A model generated the notes under the pieces. It was given only the letters and a program-made list of their open reading frames with translations. It searched no databases and had not been told where the DNA came from. A program made the translations under genes and the position numbers. This document shows, piece by piece, positions 1-11,700 of a stretch of 64,000 nucleotides of DNA. The first letter of the stretch is position 1. Each line of letters begins with the position of its first letter. Source of the stretch: Paenibacillus glycinis (lineage in GTDB: Bacteria > Bacillota > Bacilli > Paenibacillales > Paenibacillaceae); NCBI RefSeq assembly GCF_009909185.1, contig NZ_JAAAMV010000001.1:1-64000 (forward strand), read 5' to 3'.

Positions 1-223
<223 letters not shown>

Positions 224-1213
224 CTAGTGATCGGTTTCGACCTGGTGAACGTCGGCCGGATTAACTTGGGTTAGGTCGGTATCATGAAACTCTTGCGATT
301 GCGGGAGCTCTACTTGCAGCTTATCGATCGCATCGATTTGCGCGGTACCGGAACCCATTTTCAGATTCAGAACATGTCCGCCGATTTTTTTATCGTCGCT
401 TACGAAGTGCGCGTGGAATCCGGGAACGTTCAGCATGGCGGCATAGTTAGGCGTGTAAAACACAACCAAGGTGCCGGTTACGTTTTGATACTCCCAGACG
501 GATTGCTTTTCCAGCACTTTGGGAAGCGTCGGATACGGCTTGTTCTGCTTGGGCTCGGAACGGACTTTCAGGTAGTTCAGCGTCCCGTGCACCTTGAACG
601 CGTAGAAGTTGTTTTTCTTGGTTATTTCCGTAGAAAGGATTTTCGTCAGACCCTCGAAAGTATCGATTTGACCCACTTCGATCGTTTTATCGGTTTGGAA
701 ATTCACTGTCGATACGAATGGCGTTTTCTCCTTCTCGTCTACTTGATAGAAATGACCTTCATTATCGAAACGATAGAATTTACCGTTCACCTGCGTCAGC
801 TCGCCATCTACCCCGTTAAACGTTCCAAGCCCCGTATCCCCATGCTCCGCCACTTCGCGAAGCGTTTTTTCCCCATCGAATTGACCTTGCATCAAAGCGT
901 TAATGGTCGAGTATTGGTACAACGAATTTTGACTGGCCTTCTCCGATGCTTCCTTCGCTTTCGACACGCTGACTTCCGCGGCGGCTTTCGCCGACTTGGC
1001 CTCGGCCACTTTGATTTCCGCGGCGGCTTTGGCTGCCTCGGCCTCGGCCAGCTTCAATTCTGCAGCTGCCTTGGCTTTCTCGGCTTCTGCCACGCTAAAA
1101 TCGGCAGCGGCTTTCGTTGCCGGTTCGCTGCCGGAAGCATAAGCCGTGAGTGCCGCTGCCAGCAGAACTGCAAGTATGGCGACGGATGATACGATGGTCT
1201 TTTTGTTGTTCAT
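224..1213 (-). CDS. aldB: Secreted alpha-acetolactate decarboxylase with Ala-rich coiled-coil spacer
   Basis: Zn-dependent decarboxylation of 2-acetolactate to acetoin. Residues 1-27 form a signal peptide ending near AYAS. Residues about 38-93 are a low-complexity helical segment of imperfect 11-residue units (AEAxxAKAAAE-like). The catalytic domain starts at about 97 with LYQYSTINALMQG. Likely zinc ligands are H267, H269 (GFHAHF) and H280 (GGHVL). Likely active-site residues are R218 (VRS), E138 (DGEL) and E302 (VELP), assigned by analogy with the Brevibacillus brevis enzyme. The family is normally about 240-285 residues, and the extra length is the Ala/Lys/Glu-rich spacer. The start follows a GGAGGAG site. 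It lies just upstream of ilvC on the same strand, so it may draw on the same acetolactate pool, although the signal peptide argues for an extracellular role. Confidence 0.9.
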   Translation of the reverse strand: MNNKKTIVSSVAILAVLLAAALTAYASGSEPATKAAADFSVAEAEKAKAAAELKLAEAEAAKAAAEIKVAEAKSAKAAAEVSVSKAKEASEKASQNSLYQYSTINALMQGQFDGEKTLREVAEHGDTGLGTFNGVDGELTQVNGKFYRFDNEGHFYQVDEKEKTPFVSTVNFQTDKTIEVGQIDTFEGLTKILSTEITKKNNFYAFKVHGTLNYLKVRSEPKQNKPYPTLPKVLEKQSVWEYQNVTGTLVVFYTPNYAAMLNVPGFHAHFVSDDKKIGGHVLNLKMGSGTAQIDAIDKLQVELPQSQEFHDTDLTQVNPADVHQVETDH

Positions 1214-1498
1214 GATGCTCCTCCTGGAAAAAAAGATTTATAGCAAGGCTTTCACCAATACTAATGCAATCAGACCGTGCAGAACGGGTATCTCTGGTAA
1301 TTCCGCATTTATTTTCTTGATATTTAATAGCTTTTAATATTGTAGTTATATTATTTCTGTATTACAAATTACAAAAATACAACACTATCATAAATTTATT
1401 TATTACACGACCAAATATAGCGTTAATTTTCCGCATAAAAAGGATAATTTAGGATAATTTATTTGTTATTAACTACATGTTTTCAGGAGACGCTGGTC
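1214..1498. promoter_or_regulatory. AT-rich divergent promoter region between aldB and ger operon
   Basis: This 285-bp stretch separates the minus-strand decarboxylase from the plus-strand germination operon. It is much more AT-rich than the flanks. It contains a perfect tandem decamer, AGGATAATTT twice, at 1441-1460. The ger operon start follows at AGGAG 1485-1489 with a 9-nt spacer. A sigma-G promoter would be expected for gerA-type operons, but I could not identify a convincing one by eye. No gene is seen here. Confidence 0.45.
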
Positions 1499-3055
1499 AT
1501 GAGATTTCGAAAACATCTCTTCCATGGAATGGTTTCAGGACCCGATCCTGACGTAACCGGGATTCCGTTAGAGCCGAATATCTCGAAAAACGAACGCATG
1601 CTAAAAAGCGTATTCGAAGCTTGTTCCGATGTCGTGATCCATTCCGCTTCAACGCCCGGGCAGATCGACATGCTCGCGATTTACATCGCCGGCCTGCCCG
1701 ATACGAAACATCTGGACGAACTGATTTTCAATCAGTTCGCGAGCCGCTCGCGAGACCTGGATAAGCCGGATGGCATGGAACGAGCCGTTCAAGCAAGCTT
1801 TATCCCTGTCAGCATGACAAAGAAGGTCGCTTTCCTCTCCGAAGCCGTCGATAGCATCTTGAGAGGAGACGTCGTTTTCCTTTTTGACGGCGTGGATTAC
1901 GGTCATGCGGTTTCCGTTCAAGGGACGGAAAGAAGAGCCATTGAAGAACCCGCTTCGGAGCCCGTTATCCGCGGACCTCGCGAGGGATTCGTGGAATGCC
2001 TGCAAATCAACACCGGCTTATTGCGCGTCAGACTTCGAAGCGCCAGTTTGAAAATTGAAACGTTATCGATCGGAACGCTCTCGCAGACGGAAATCGCGAT
2101 CGCATACATAAAGGATATCGCGAAAGACGAACTGCTCCATGACGTCCGTCATCGGCTTCGGCGCATTCGAATCGACGGGGTGTTGGAGTCGGGTTATATC
2201 GAAGAACTTATTACGGATACCCCCTACTCGCCATTTCCGCAGATTCAGAATACTGAACGGCCCGATGTGGTAATCGGGAGTCTTCTGGAAGGGAAAGTAG
2301 CCGTCATCACGGACGGTTCTCCTATCGCTTTGGTGCTGCCGATGACCTTTTGGACAGGCCTGCAAGCAAGCGAAGACTATTACGAGCGATCGATAACCGC
2401 AACGCCCATCCGTTGGCTCCGCATCTTATTTACGTCCGTTTCCTTATTCCTGCCTTCCTTGTATGTCTCGCTGGTCAGTTACGATCATCCTGCACTGCCG
2501 ACGAGTCTGCTCTTGAGCATTGCTTCATCGCAACGAATGTCTCCATTTCCCGCCATTATCGAAACGCTGCTGATGGAAATAACGTTCGAAGCTTTACGCG
2601 AAGCGGGGTTGCGTCTTCCGAAGGGCGTCGGTTCCGCAGTCACCATCGTCGGCGGCATCGTCATCGGACAGGCCGCCGTCCAGGCCGGCTTTATCTCGGC
2701 CCCGGTGGTCATCGTGGTGGCGACGACCGGGATCGCGTCGTTTATTATTCCTCGCTATAATTTCGGACTGGCGTTTCGTTTATTACGATTTCCCTTGCTG
2801 CTGCTGGCTGGTTTTATGGGCTTCTTCGGACTCATGATCGGCATCATTGGAATCCTCATCCATTTAGCTTCGCTGCGTTCTTTCGGCACTCCTTACCTCT
2901 ATCCGTTAGCGCCGCTTTCGATGGACGGATTAAAGGACGTGTTCATTCGCAAAGCGTGGTTCGGCATGAATTTGCGGCCAAGAACGGCCGCCGAACAAAA
3001 CGGATTAAGGATTCCGCCGGGACAGCGGCCGGATTCCGGCGATCGCGGCGATTAG
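1499..3055 (+). CDS. gerAA: Spore germination protein, GerA/GerKA family (A subunit)
   Basis: A subunit of a nutrient germinant receptor in the spore inner membrane. An N-terminal cytosolic domain (about residues 25-285) includes the family-typical stretch ending in GSLLEGKVAVITDGSP. It is followed by several membrane segments, among them WLRILFTSVSLFLPSLYVS and a long hydrophobic block ending near LHLASLRSFGTPYLYPLAP. About 518 residues, the normal size. I prefer the ATG at 1499 over an in-frame TTG at 1463 because AGGAG at 1485-1489 is correctly spaced. It is followed directly by the B and C subunit genes, giving a complete tricistronic ger operon. Confidence 0.93.
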   Translation: MRFRKHLFHGMVSGPDPDVTGIPLEPNISKNERMLKSVFEACSDVVIHSASTPGQIDMLAIYIAGLPDTKHLDELIFNQFASRSRDLDKPDGMERAVQASFIPVSMTKKVAFLSEAVDSILRGDVVFLFDGVDYGHAVSVQGTERRAIEEPASEPVIRGPREGFVECLQINTGLLRVRLRSASLKIETLSIGTLSQTEIAIAYIKDIAKDELLHDVRHRLRRIRIDGVLESGYIEELITDTPYSPFPQIQNTERPDVVIGSLLEGKVAVITDGSPIALVLPMTFWTGLQASEDYYERSITATPIRWLRILFTSVSLFLPSLYVSLVSYDHPALPTSLLLSIASSQRMSPFPAIIETLLMEITFEALREAGLRLPKGVGSAVTIVGGIVIGQAAVQAGFISAPVVIVVATTGIASFIIPRYNFGLAFRLLRFPLLLLAGFMGFFGLMIGIIGILIHLASLRSFGTPYLYPLAPLSMDGLKDVFIRKAWFGMNLRPRTAAEQNGLRIPPGQRPDSGDRGD

Positions 3056-3072
3056 ATGCGGAGGCACAGACG

Positions 3073-4179
3073 ATGAAGACGGAGAAGCTCACGCAATGGC
3101 AGTTCGTGATTATGATCAGCATCTCCGTTCTGGGAACGGAAATTTTCAATATCGCGGCCTTCCCTGCGCAATTTGCCGGGCAGGATGCATGGATATCCGT
3201 GTTGATCGCGCCGATTACAAGCTTTTGGTGTATAGCGGTTTGCACGGCGTTAGCCCGTCGTTACCCCGACATGACGATCATCGAGTACAGCAGAAGCATA
3301 TTGGGAAGCTGGGTCAGCACATTAGTCGAAGCCTACTACTTGTGCTTCCTCTTCGTATACGCGACCGTGATTTCAAAAGCGCTCGCCGATCTGATTGCCA
3401 TGATCTCGCATCAGCTTACTCCTCATGCCATCATCTTGCTTATGCTGCTCGCCGTCTGCGGCACCGCCGCATGGTGCGGCATTGGCGTGATCGGTCGTTG
3501 CGGCGAGATCATCTTTCCGATCATGATCGTCATTGCGACCATGATTTTATTGATATCGATTCGCGATTGGAACGTGACGTACCTGCAACCCGTTGCGGAA
3601 AAGGGACTGCCGTCGATCCTGCGAGGGGCTTCCGTCCCGAGCGGCTGGCTAGGCGAAACCGTTCTTATCGCGTTCTTGATTCCTTTTCTGAATCAACCGG
3701 GACAAGCCCGCAAGGCATCGTACTATTCGACGCTGATCATTACCGTGTTCATGCTTAAAACCGTGCTGATATGCACCCTTGCCGAAGGGCCGCTCGTCAC
3801 GAAATTCCCGTTTCCTTACGCCGCTTTAATCCGCTACATCAGTTTGGGCGATATGTTGGAAAGGCTCGATCCGGTTTTCTTTCCGATCTGGGTCTCCGTG
3901 GGTTTCATTAAATTAGCCACGTTTTTGTTTGTCGCGTGTCTCTGCGTCAGCCGGATCAGCCGAGTCAAGAATCAGCGAACGATAACGCTTCCCGTGGTTC
4001 TCCTCGTATTCGCCGGAACGACAGGGATCATGAAGGATGCTCCCGGCATGGATGCCATTCTGCAGTTCTACGTCTATACGTTCCCTGTCGCGAGTTTCGT
4101 CGCCGCAAATGCAATACCGACCGTGCTATTAGTCGTCGATTGGACCTATTCAAGGCGGAGGGCTTTGCATGAAGCGTAG
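3073..4179 (+). CDS. gerAB: Spore germination permease-like protein, GerAB/GerKB family (B subunit)
   Basis: B subunit of the germinant receptor, an amino-acid-permease-like (APC superfamily) membrane protein thought to bind the germinant. The sequence opens MKTEKLTQWQFVIMISISVL and shows about ten hydrophobic helices over 368 residues, matching the family. The ATG at 3073 was chosen because GGAGG (3060-3064) lies 8 nt upstream. A longer reading from 2956 would overlap gerAA by 100 bp and adds an unlikely Arg-rich N-terminus. The stop overlaps the start of the C-subunit gene by 11 bp, implying translational coupling. Confidence 0.93.
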   Translation: MKTEKLTQWQFVIMISISVLGTEIFNIAAFPAQFAGQDAWISVLIAPITSFWCIAVCTALARRYPDMTIIEYSRSILGSWVSTLVEAYYLCFLFVYATVISKALADLIAMISHQLTPHAIILLMLLAVCGTAAWCGIGVIGRCGEIIFPIMIVIATMILLISIRDWNVTYLQPVAEKGLPSILRGASVPSGWLGETVLIAFLIPFLNQPGQARKASYYSTLIITVFMLKTVLICTLAEGPLVTKFPFPYAALIRYISLGDMLERLDPVFFPIWVSVGFIKLATFLFVACLCVSRISRVKNQRTITLPVVLLVFAGTTGIMKDAPGMDAILQFYVYTFPVASFVAANAIPTVLLVVDWTYSRRRALHEA

Positions 4180-5362
4180 AAATACGGCCGCCGCCGCGGT
4201 TATCGCGTGTTTGCTTATGATGACCGGGTGCTGGGATCGGAAGGAAGTGAAGGATCTCGCGATCGTTACCGCAAGCGGTCTTGATCTTAACAAGGATGGA
4301 ACGTTGACGCAAAGCGTCCAGATCGTGATCCCGACTCCCATGCAATCCAGCGGGAGCAGCAGTGATGCAAAGTCCTTTTTCGTCATCGCCGCAGAAGGAA
4401 AAACGCTGGCCGATTCGCGCCAACGGCTGCAGGAAAAAATTCATCTGAAGCTGTATTACTCACATCGGCGAGTTATTATCATCGGCGAGCGCATGGCCCG
4501 ACATGGACTAGAATCTGTTTTCGACAGCTTTCATCGCGAGATGGACATGCGGATGAGAAACATGGTATTTGTCGCCAAAGGAGCGGCTGCCGAATCGCTG
4601 CTTAATTATCCCGTCGCGCTCGAAGCGATTCCGGCGGATCAATTCAAAAACCTGCATAAGCAGCCGGCCGGCAGGGCAACCACGATCATGAACTTCGATG
4701 CAACGGCCGCCACCGAGGGAATCGAGCCCACGATGGGGGCATTCGAGGTGATTCAAAAGCAAGCGTCCGGCCCGTCCGCGTCTTCGACCGGGGCAGAACC
4801 GCATATCAAGCTTTACGGAGTCGGCGTCTTCAAGGAATTAAAGTTGCTCGGGTTTTTTAACGACGAAGAAACCCGCGCGATGAATTGGGCCACGAAAAAC
4901 ATGGCGGGTTCTTTCCTTACGGTCTACGTTCCGCAAGGAAACGGCAACGTCAGCGTGCAAATCCTGAAGTCCAAGCACGGTTTTCATCCGCTGGTTAAAG
5001 GGAATCGGATCACCATGGGCGTGTCTGTCCAAAGTGAATGCGAGCTCATCGAGAACGGGACGAAGCTTGATTTTAGCGAGCCTGCGAATGTTAAGCTTTT
5101 GAATGCGCTTCTCTCGTCGCAGCTTACGCAATCCATCGCAGCGACCGTAAAGAAAAGCCAACGGCTGTACAAGGCCGATGTCTTCGGATTCGGACGCAGC
5201 GTGCATGCCGCTTATCCTTCGGAGTGGAAACGATTGTCGGCTGCATGGGCGAACGTCTATCCCGAAGTCGAAGTAACCGTTCGAGCAAAAACATCCGTTA
5301 TAGGCACAGGGTATGTAAAGTTGCCGTTGCACCGAAAAGAGACCAAAGGTGATGTGGAATAA
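4169..5362 (+). CDS. gerAC: Spore germination lipoprotein, Ger(x)C family (C subunit)
   Basis: C subunit of the germinant receptor, a lipoprotein on the outer face of the spore inner membrane. The signal sequence ends in a lipobox, LLMMTGC, with lipidated Cys21, followed at once by the diagnostic WDRKEV motif. The body (about residues 22-385) is a typical Ger(x)C domain of normal length (397 residues). The start overlaps the gerAB stop and is preceded by GGAGGG at 4157-4162. The stop codon TAA shares its last base with the ATG of the next small gene. Confidence 0.94.
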   Translation: MKRRNTAAAAVIACLLMMTGCWDRKEVKDLAIVTASGLDLNKDGTLTQSVQIVIPTPMQSSGSSSDAKSFFVIAAEGKTLADSRQRLQEKIHLKLYYSHRRVIIIGERMARHGLESVFDSFHREMDMRMRNMVFVAKGAAAESLLNYPVALEAIPADQFKNLHKQPAGRATTIMNFDATAATEGIEPTMGAFEVIQKQASGPSASSTGAEPHIKLYGVGVFKELKLLGFFNDEETRAMNWATKNMAGSFLTVYVPQGNGNVSVQILKSKHGFHPLVKGNRITMGVSVQSECELIENGTKLDFSEPANVKLLNALLSSQLTQSIAATVKKSQRLYKADVFGFGRSVHAAYPSEWKRLSAAWANVYPEVEVTVRAKTSVIGTGYVKLPLHRKETKGDVE

Positions 5363-5601
5363 TGCAGATGATAACCGTGTTGCTGTTATTCCTGCTCGCG
5401 GCTGCCGTGACGTTTTTTCAAGTCCGCAGGCTGTTTCTTCAACGAGAAAAGACGGCAGCCTACGCCTATATGGCATTAATGTCCATAGCCGTGGCGATGT
5501 ACGCGGTCGTGGCGTTAAGCAGGACGCCCCTGTTTAACCCCATGCGCCTCTTATCCATCCCGTTTGAAGCCATCGGGAAGTACTTGTTGGAATACGAGTG
5601 A
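5362..5601 (+). CDS. Small membrane protein of the ger operon
   Basis: A 79-residue protein whose ATG overlaps the gerAC stop (TAATG), so it is almost certainly co-translated with the germination genes. It has an N-terminal hydrophobic helix (about 2-20) and a second one at about 36-53, separated by a basic linker (RRLFLQREK). I do not recognise a named family. Position and topology suggest an accessory membrane protein of this germinant receptor, comparable to the small D-type proteins of some ger operons, but no sequence motif proves it. A hairpin terminator follows within 10 bp. Confidence 0.7.
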   Translation: MQMITVLLLFLLAAAVTFFQVRRLFLQREKTAAYAYMALMSIAVAMYAVVALSRTPLFNPMRLLSIPFEAIGKYLLEYE

Positions 5602-5610
5602 AATAAAACG

Positions 5611-5637
5611 AAGAGAACGGCATAAAGCCGTCCTCTT
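5611..5637 (+). terminator. Hairpin terminator at end of ger operon
   Basis: Inverted repeat AAGAGAACGGC / GCCGTCCTCTT (11-bp arms, one G-T type mismatch, 5-nt loop), 10 bp after the last ger-operon stop codon. The T-run on the plus side is weak, being an interrupted T/C stretch. It lies between two converging genes and may serve both. Confidence 0.65.
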
Positions 5638-5705
5638 CCCTGTCTTCTCTCTACGATATGACTTACGCTTCCTACTCCGGCCGCTTGCCTGCCGGTGCTT
5701 GCATG

Positions 5706-8700
5706 TTATTTCGCAATCGACAGGGTGCGAAGAATAACCGTTACGGCTTCTGCTCGGGTCGCTCCATTAGCCGGCCGGAACTCGCCTTGATAGCCTTCGA
5801 TAATCCCTAAGCCTGCCGCCGAATGGATGGAGGCTTTCGACCAATCGGGCAGTTTGTCTTCGTCTTTGAAAACGATTGGGCTTTGTTCGTTCTTGCCCAG
5901 TTGGAAAGCGCGTACCAGCATCGTGATCATCTCGGCGCGGTCGATGCTTTTATTGGGAAGCAGCGTACCGTCTTCGTAGCCCGTTACGATGCCTGCCGCG
6001 ACGGCCGCCCCCAGGCTTTCCTCGGCCCATGCCGGGATATCCTTGCGGTCCGCGAAGCCGCTCAGGTCATGAGCCTCGCTTAAGCCGAGCGCGCGAACGA
6101 GCATGGCGGAGAATTGGGCTCTCGTAAGCTGGGCATCCGGTTTCATGCTTCCGTCCGGGTAGCCGGTCAAAATGCCCAGTTTAACGGCTTCCGTGATTTC
6201 CGCCGCGGCCCAATGACCGTTTACGTCGGACCAAGTCGGATTCGGCAGCTCCGGCTTTTGCTCCCCGTCCACCGAATAAACGGCAAACTTGCCGATCTCC
6301 AGCGTTGCGACCGTGATCGTTCCATCCTTCACATAGCCGCCGAGCTCGATCCATTGATGACCGGTTTCATCCAACCGGAAGACGGAGGCTCTTCCCCCGC
6401 CTAGCGACGACGCATCGAACTGGATGGAAAGCGTGATTGCCTTGCTCAGCTTCCGGCCCGAATCCGTCTCGATCGCGTACACGGGGCTTATTAACTTGTA
6501 CGGCGCCGTATCGGTTCCCGCTTCCAGCTTCCGAAGCTTCAGTCCCAGCCCCTGATTCTCTTGCGGGATATCGACCGTCAATTCGTCGCCCAGCTTCTTG
6601 GTCTCGCCTGCCGGCGCAGCCGGCTGCTGTACCACCACCGTGTGGCCGGAATCTGCGGGCGCCTGACGATGAACCGCAATGGTGTAGATCGTGCGATCCG
6701 CCACTCCTGCAGCCCTTGCTTCCAGCGTGACCAGATTGACGCCGGTTTGAAGCGCGATCGCTTCGCTTTCCTCTCCGCTTGCCACCGTGCGTTCCACGCC
6801 ATCCGGCAGGCCGATCACGATCGAGAGGCTTGCATCCCGCGCCGCAGGACGGAGCTTCAGCTCCGTAACGCTATTCGGCACCTCGACCGTATACTGAAGC
6901 CGGTCCGGCGCAAAGGCCGGCGACAAGCTTCCCGCGGACAGGCCGATATCAGTTAATGCCGCGCTTCGTTCGACGACGATCCGGTATTCGCGCTTCGCTT
7001 GGCCGTCCTCCGACGTCACCGCGACGACGATGGTCGTTCCGTCGACGGCGGCGATCGGCATGCTCGCGGTTCCGCTCTTCACCTCGACCGGCTCGCCGTC
7101 CCCGGTACGCACCGTGATCGAGGCGCGTTCGTCGACCGCGTCAGGCGTGACTTGAATCGCGTCGCTGCCTGCCGGCACGAGCACCTTGTACTCGTAAAGA
7201 TCCTTCGCAAAAGCCGGCGATAACTGGCCTGCCGTCAGCTGCAGGCCATTCAAATCGGCGGATACGCCCGACTTGCGAACGCGAACGGAAGCGTGCGCCT
7301 CTCCTCCGACCGCGTTGGCAGCCGTAATCGTGGCCGTTCCTTCGCCTACGGCCGTAACGTTGCCGTCGGCATCGACCGCGGCGACGTTCTCGTCGCTGGA
7401 CGTCCAGCGCACCGAGCGGTCCGCCACGTTAAGCGGCTTGATCGTCGCGACAAGCTTGCTTCCGCTGCCGCCGAGCAGCAGATCGAGCTCGGAGCGGTCC
7501 AGCGTGATCGCCTGAATCGGCATCGTATACACGATTCGCAAATAAGGCCGCTGCGAGACATCCGTGTAATCTTTGGTGCGGAATCGCTTCGTCCCGGTCA
7601 TCTCGGGATTGCTCGCGTCCTGATAAGTGGTCGTCTTCAGTACGACGCCATAGTTGTTAGCCGGCGTATCGATCCATTGCTGGACGTCTCCCGAGAGATT
7701 GAACGCGTACCAAGCCGGATCGTCGTTCACGTTCACCGTGGCGCTGGGAGCGGACGCGAACGGATCCGTTCCGTTCGTAATGTAATTCTCCCACGTCACC
7801 TCGCCGGCCTGACCCGGGGAGCCGTCGTTCGAATCGCCGCTGCCGCCGGAGCCTTCCGTCCAAGGCGCATTGGCTCTGTGCGCGAAAATGTCGAACGGGC
7901 GATTCGTGCTGCGTTGCGCGTAATGGTAGAGGTTCAAGGTAGCTTCGCTTACGATCGCCCCTTCCGGTATCGGCAGGTTGTCGAATCGAATCAGGCCGTA
8001 CTTCTGGTCGCTGGCGCTCTGATTGTAATAGCCGACCTCGATGCCATGCTGACCGCCAAGATTGTATTGATAGTATTTGTTGCCCGTCGATCCCGTTCCT
8101 TGGGAAAGCTGGGTGTCCGCCGTGCCTGCGTAGCCGTCGACGCCTTGCTGCAACGCGACGGCAGCCTTCGGCACGGTGACGTCATACGTCTTCATGATCG
8201 TGCCGCCGATCGACACGGTCACGATAATGCGGTTATCGCCGATTTCGAGCGGGAAAGACGAGCTTTGTTGACCGCTCGCGATCTGCGTCGGCGTCTCTCC
8301 GTTGACCGACAACGCGATGACGGCATCCTCGTCTTCCGCGATCGGCGTAATCGCCAGGTGATTGTAGGTCTCCGGCACGGCAGCGGCGTACGTGGTCGTC
8401 TCCGGTTGGAACGGCGTCGTGAATTCGCCGGCGCTTAACCGGAGCTCCTGCAGCGATCCCGTCGCTTGGGGGCGAGTGACGGTTACCGTCATGGACGCGG
8501 TATGTCCGCCGTCCACGGTCGTTGCCGTCATGACGGCGCTGCCTTTGCTGATCGCATGCACCGTGCCCGTGCTATCGATGGTCGCCACCGCTTCGTTATT
8601 CGAGCTCCAGGTGACGTCGCGGTTCAGCGCGTAGTCCGGCAATACGCTCGCCGAAAGCTTGGATTGCTCGCCGGCTTCCAGCGTCAGCTCCGATGGCGTA

Positions 8701-11700
8701 ATCGTGACGCCCGTTGCCGGAATCGTATAAGTGAGTTCAAGCTTTGGCCGCCATTCCAGCACGTTATCGGACGAAGCGAATGCGTAGGCCTTGTCCTTGC
8801 CTTCCAACAGGAAGCCGAAATTGGATGCCGGTTGTTCCATCCACCCCTTCGCAAGGCCCGTCATGTCGATCTCGTTCCAACGATAGGCCTGCTTGTCGAT
8901 CGAAGCCGTGACGGACGGGACGGTATCATATGTGGGGCGCGTCTCCCAGGTCGTCCAGTTCTTCCCGCTTGGAACCGCGCTGCCGTTATCTCCCGTTCCC
9001 TCTCCCTCGTTCCAGCTCTCCGTTACCCGATGTACCGAGATGCCTTGAACAAGCGTCTCGTCCGCGATGCCTGCTTCGAGCATGTAAAGGCCCAGCTTGG
9101 CCGAAACGATTTTGGCGCCCTTCGGAATGGACGACAGATCGAATCGCATCAATCCGTTCCGATGATCCTGGGTCGCAGGCATATCCGGCTTGACCGCGCT
9201 TCCGTCGGACAATTGGATTTCCGCGATCTGAAGATAACCATCGCCATGGTTGGCCGTAAAATTGAATCTGTACATCGCATAGGCCGTTTGGTTTCCGATA
9301 TTCCGGTAGGAATTGGTCGTGAAACGGTCGGCGAACGACTGTTCCGTCCTTGTGTCCAGCACATCCCAATGCTGACCGTCGTTCGACCCCTCGAAGGTCC
9401 AGTCCTTCGGATCCCTGGCCGGCGTATCGTTCGCGGACGAGAGCGCATAGCCGTTCACGGCAACGGGTGCCTTCATGGCGAACGTTACGACGGCTTGATT
9501 TTGAAACGCCAGCCATTTCGCCCCAAGCCCGTAATCGATCAGATTGTCTTTGCCTTCCTTATCGGGACTCGTGCCGGTGGCGGAGACCGTGGCCACTTTG
9601 CCGCTGACGTTGCCGTTCATCATCGGCAGCACGGGCTGCTGCGGTCCGACTTTCAACTGCATGTAATGGCCGAAGTTGTGACTATTAGCGTCATTGGCCG
9701 GGAGCTCCACGATTTGCGTGTCCGATGTCCCTGCATAACCGCCTGCCCCATTCTGCAGGACGGTCGTCTGCGTGACGCCGGTCTGCGGATTGCCTTCCCT
9801 TGCCTCCAGATAATGAAGCAGGAGCGCCGTCGTATCCGTTTGAATCATGTTGACTCCGCGGTTCAACAGCCACGGATACCCTGCATTCGGATCCGAGAGG
9901 AACGCATAGTCGCCATGTCGGCCTACCAAGCCCGGTACGGAAAAGATCGTGTTGACCCATATTCTTGCGCCAGCCGCCCGAAGCTCGCTGATTAAAGCAG
10001 GATCCACGATGGGAGCGTTGTCGTCGTTGAAGCTGATCTCGAAGGCATTGACCGTAAACGGCGTCGTGGCCGGATTCATGAAATCGCGGGCCGTACCCGG
10101 ATCGGAGGTCAGCTGCATGAACAGCGGCTGCACGGCGGATTGATGGAATTTGGCCATCCAGGCTGCCGTCGAAGATTTGTCCGAGCCGGTTTTGTACAAG
10201 GCGTGATCCGTCGTGTCGGTGCGGACCAGGATATCCCACATCGTGTCCCAATTCGCGTTTTTGATGTCCAAGTTGACCATGATGTGGCCTCTTGCGACGG
10301 TCATCGCTTCCTCCAGCGTCGGAATGGTCTCGCAGGGGTTGCTGATCGTGCCGTTGCTGTTGCGGAGGCAAAGCTGCTTGATCTGCGCCAGCGTAAGGCT
10401 GCCCACGTTGCCGCTTCCGTTCGTCGTCCGGTTGACGCTGTCGTCATGCATGAGGACGGGAACGCCGTCGCTCGTCGTGCGAATGTCCAGCTCGACCATG
10501 TCCACGCCTTCTTCGATGGACGCGCGGATGGAGTTCAGCCCGTTCTCCGGCATGCCGTTCAGCCAATTCCCCCGGTGGGCGACGACGAGCACGCGACCGT
10601 TCGGATCCAGGAAGTCGCGGATGATCTGATCGCCCGTTCCGCCGGTTTCCCTATGCTTGATCAAGACGGTATACACGCCGGTCTTCCCGGGCTCGTCGGC
10701 ATGTTGCGATTCGACCTTCACGTCGACACGCGTGGCGTCCTGCTGCAGCGGAACAGCTTGGCTCAAGCTGCCGCTTGCGACCGTCTGCGGTTCCGCCCCA
10801 TCGGCCGTTACCGTAATGACGGCATCCTGCTCGAAGGCCGTCGGGGTCAAATAGACCTCTTTCGCGTTCAGCGGCACCTCGAGCGTATACTCGTGCACCT
10901 CGGATTTGAATCCGGGCACGATCGCCGCGCCCTTCACTTCAAGCCCGGAGAGGACGCCTTGCACATTCAGCTCGGTTACGGTCACTTGGACCGTATCGGA
11001 GTAGGAGGTGCCGTTGCCCGTCGCGGTCACTTGGATCTCCGCCGTTCCCGGACCGACGGGCGTCACCGTCCCGGCGGCGTCCACGGTCGCGACTGCCGCA
11101 TCGCTCGAAGACCATGCAAGCGCTTCGTCCAGATGCGCGTTAAGCGGTCTCGGGAAGGCGTAGTCCGCAAGCTCGACCGGCGCTTGTCCGGCCACGAGCT
11201 CGACCGGCTCGCTTGCCATGCGGATGCCCGTCAGCGGCATCTCGTAATTGAGCGCCAATTTGGGTCTGATACTGGCATTGCTTTGCTGCGCCGAGGCAAA
11301 ATCCTTCGTCGAAGGCGTCGTTTCGCCATCGCTCGCACTGTCGATCTCCTTTAAAATGACGCCGTTGTTCGCTTCGCTGCCATCGATCCATTTCTGAGCC
11401 AGCTCGGTTAACCCCCAATCGTACCAAGTGCCCAGGGTAGTGCCGACGACCTTGGAGTCCAGTGCGGCGGTTTCGTCGAAGCCGGGCTTTGTTCCCCAGA
11501 CGACGCCCGGCGCTCCGGCCGTCCCGTCATAGCCGGCACCCGTTCCCTCTTCCCACGCGCTCGTAATTTTGTACAGGTTCAACGTCTTGTCGTATTTCGC
11601 CCCGCTGCGGACGCGCATATCAATCAGGTTCAATTCCAGCCGCGCGTCCTTCACAAGCGCTCCTTGCGGAATCGACGATACGTCGAATTGGAAAAGCCCC

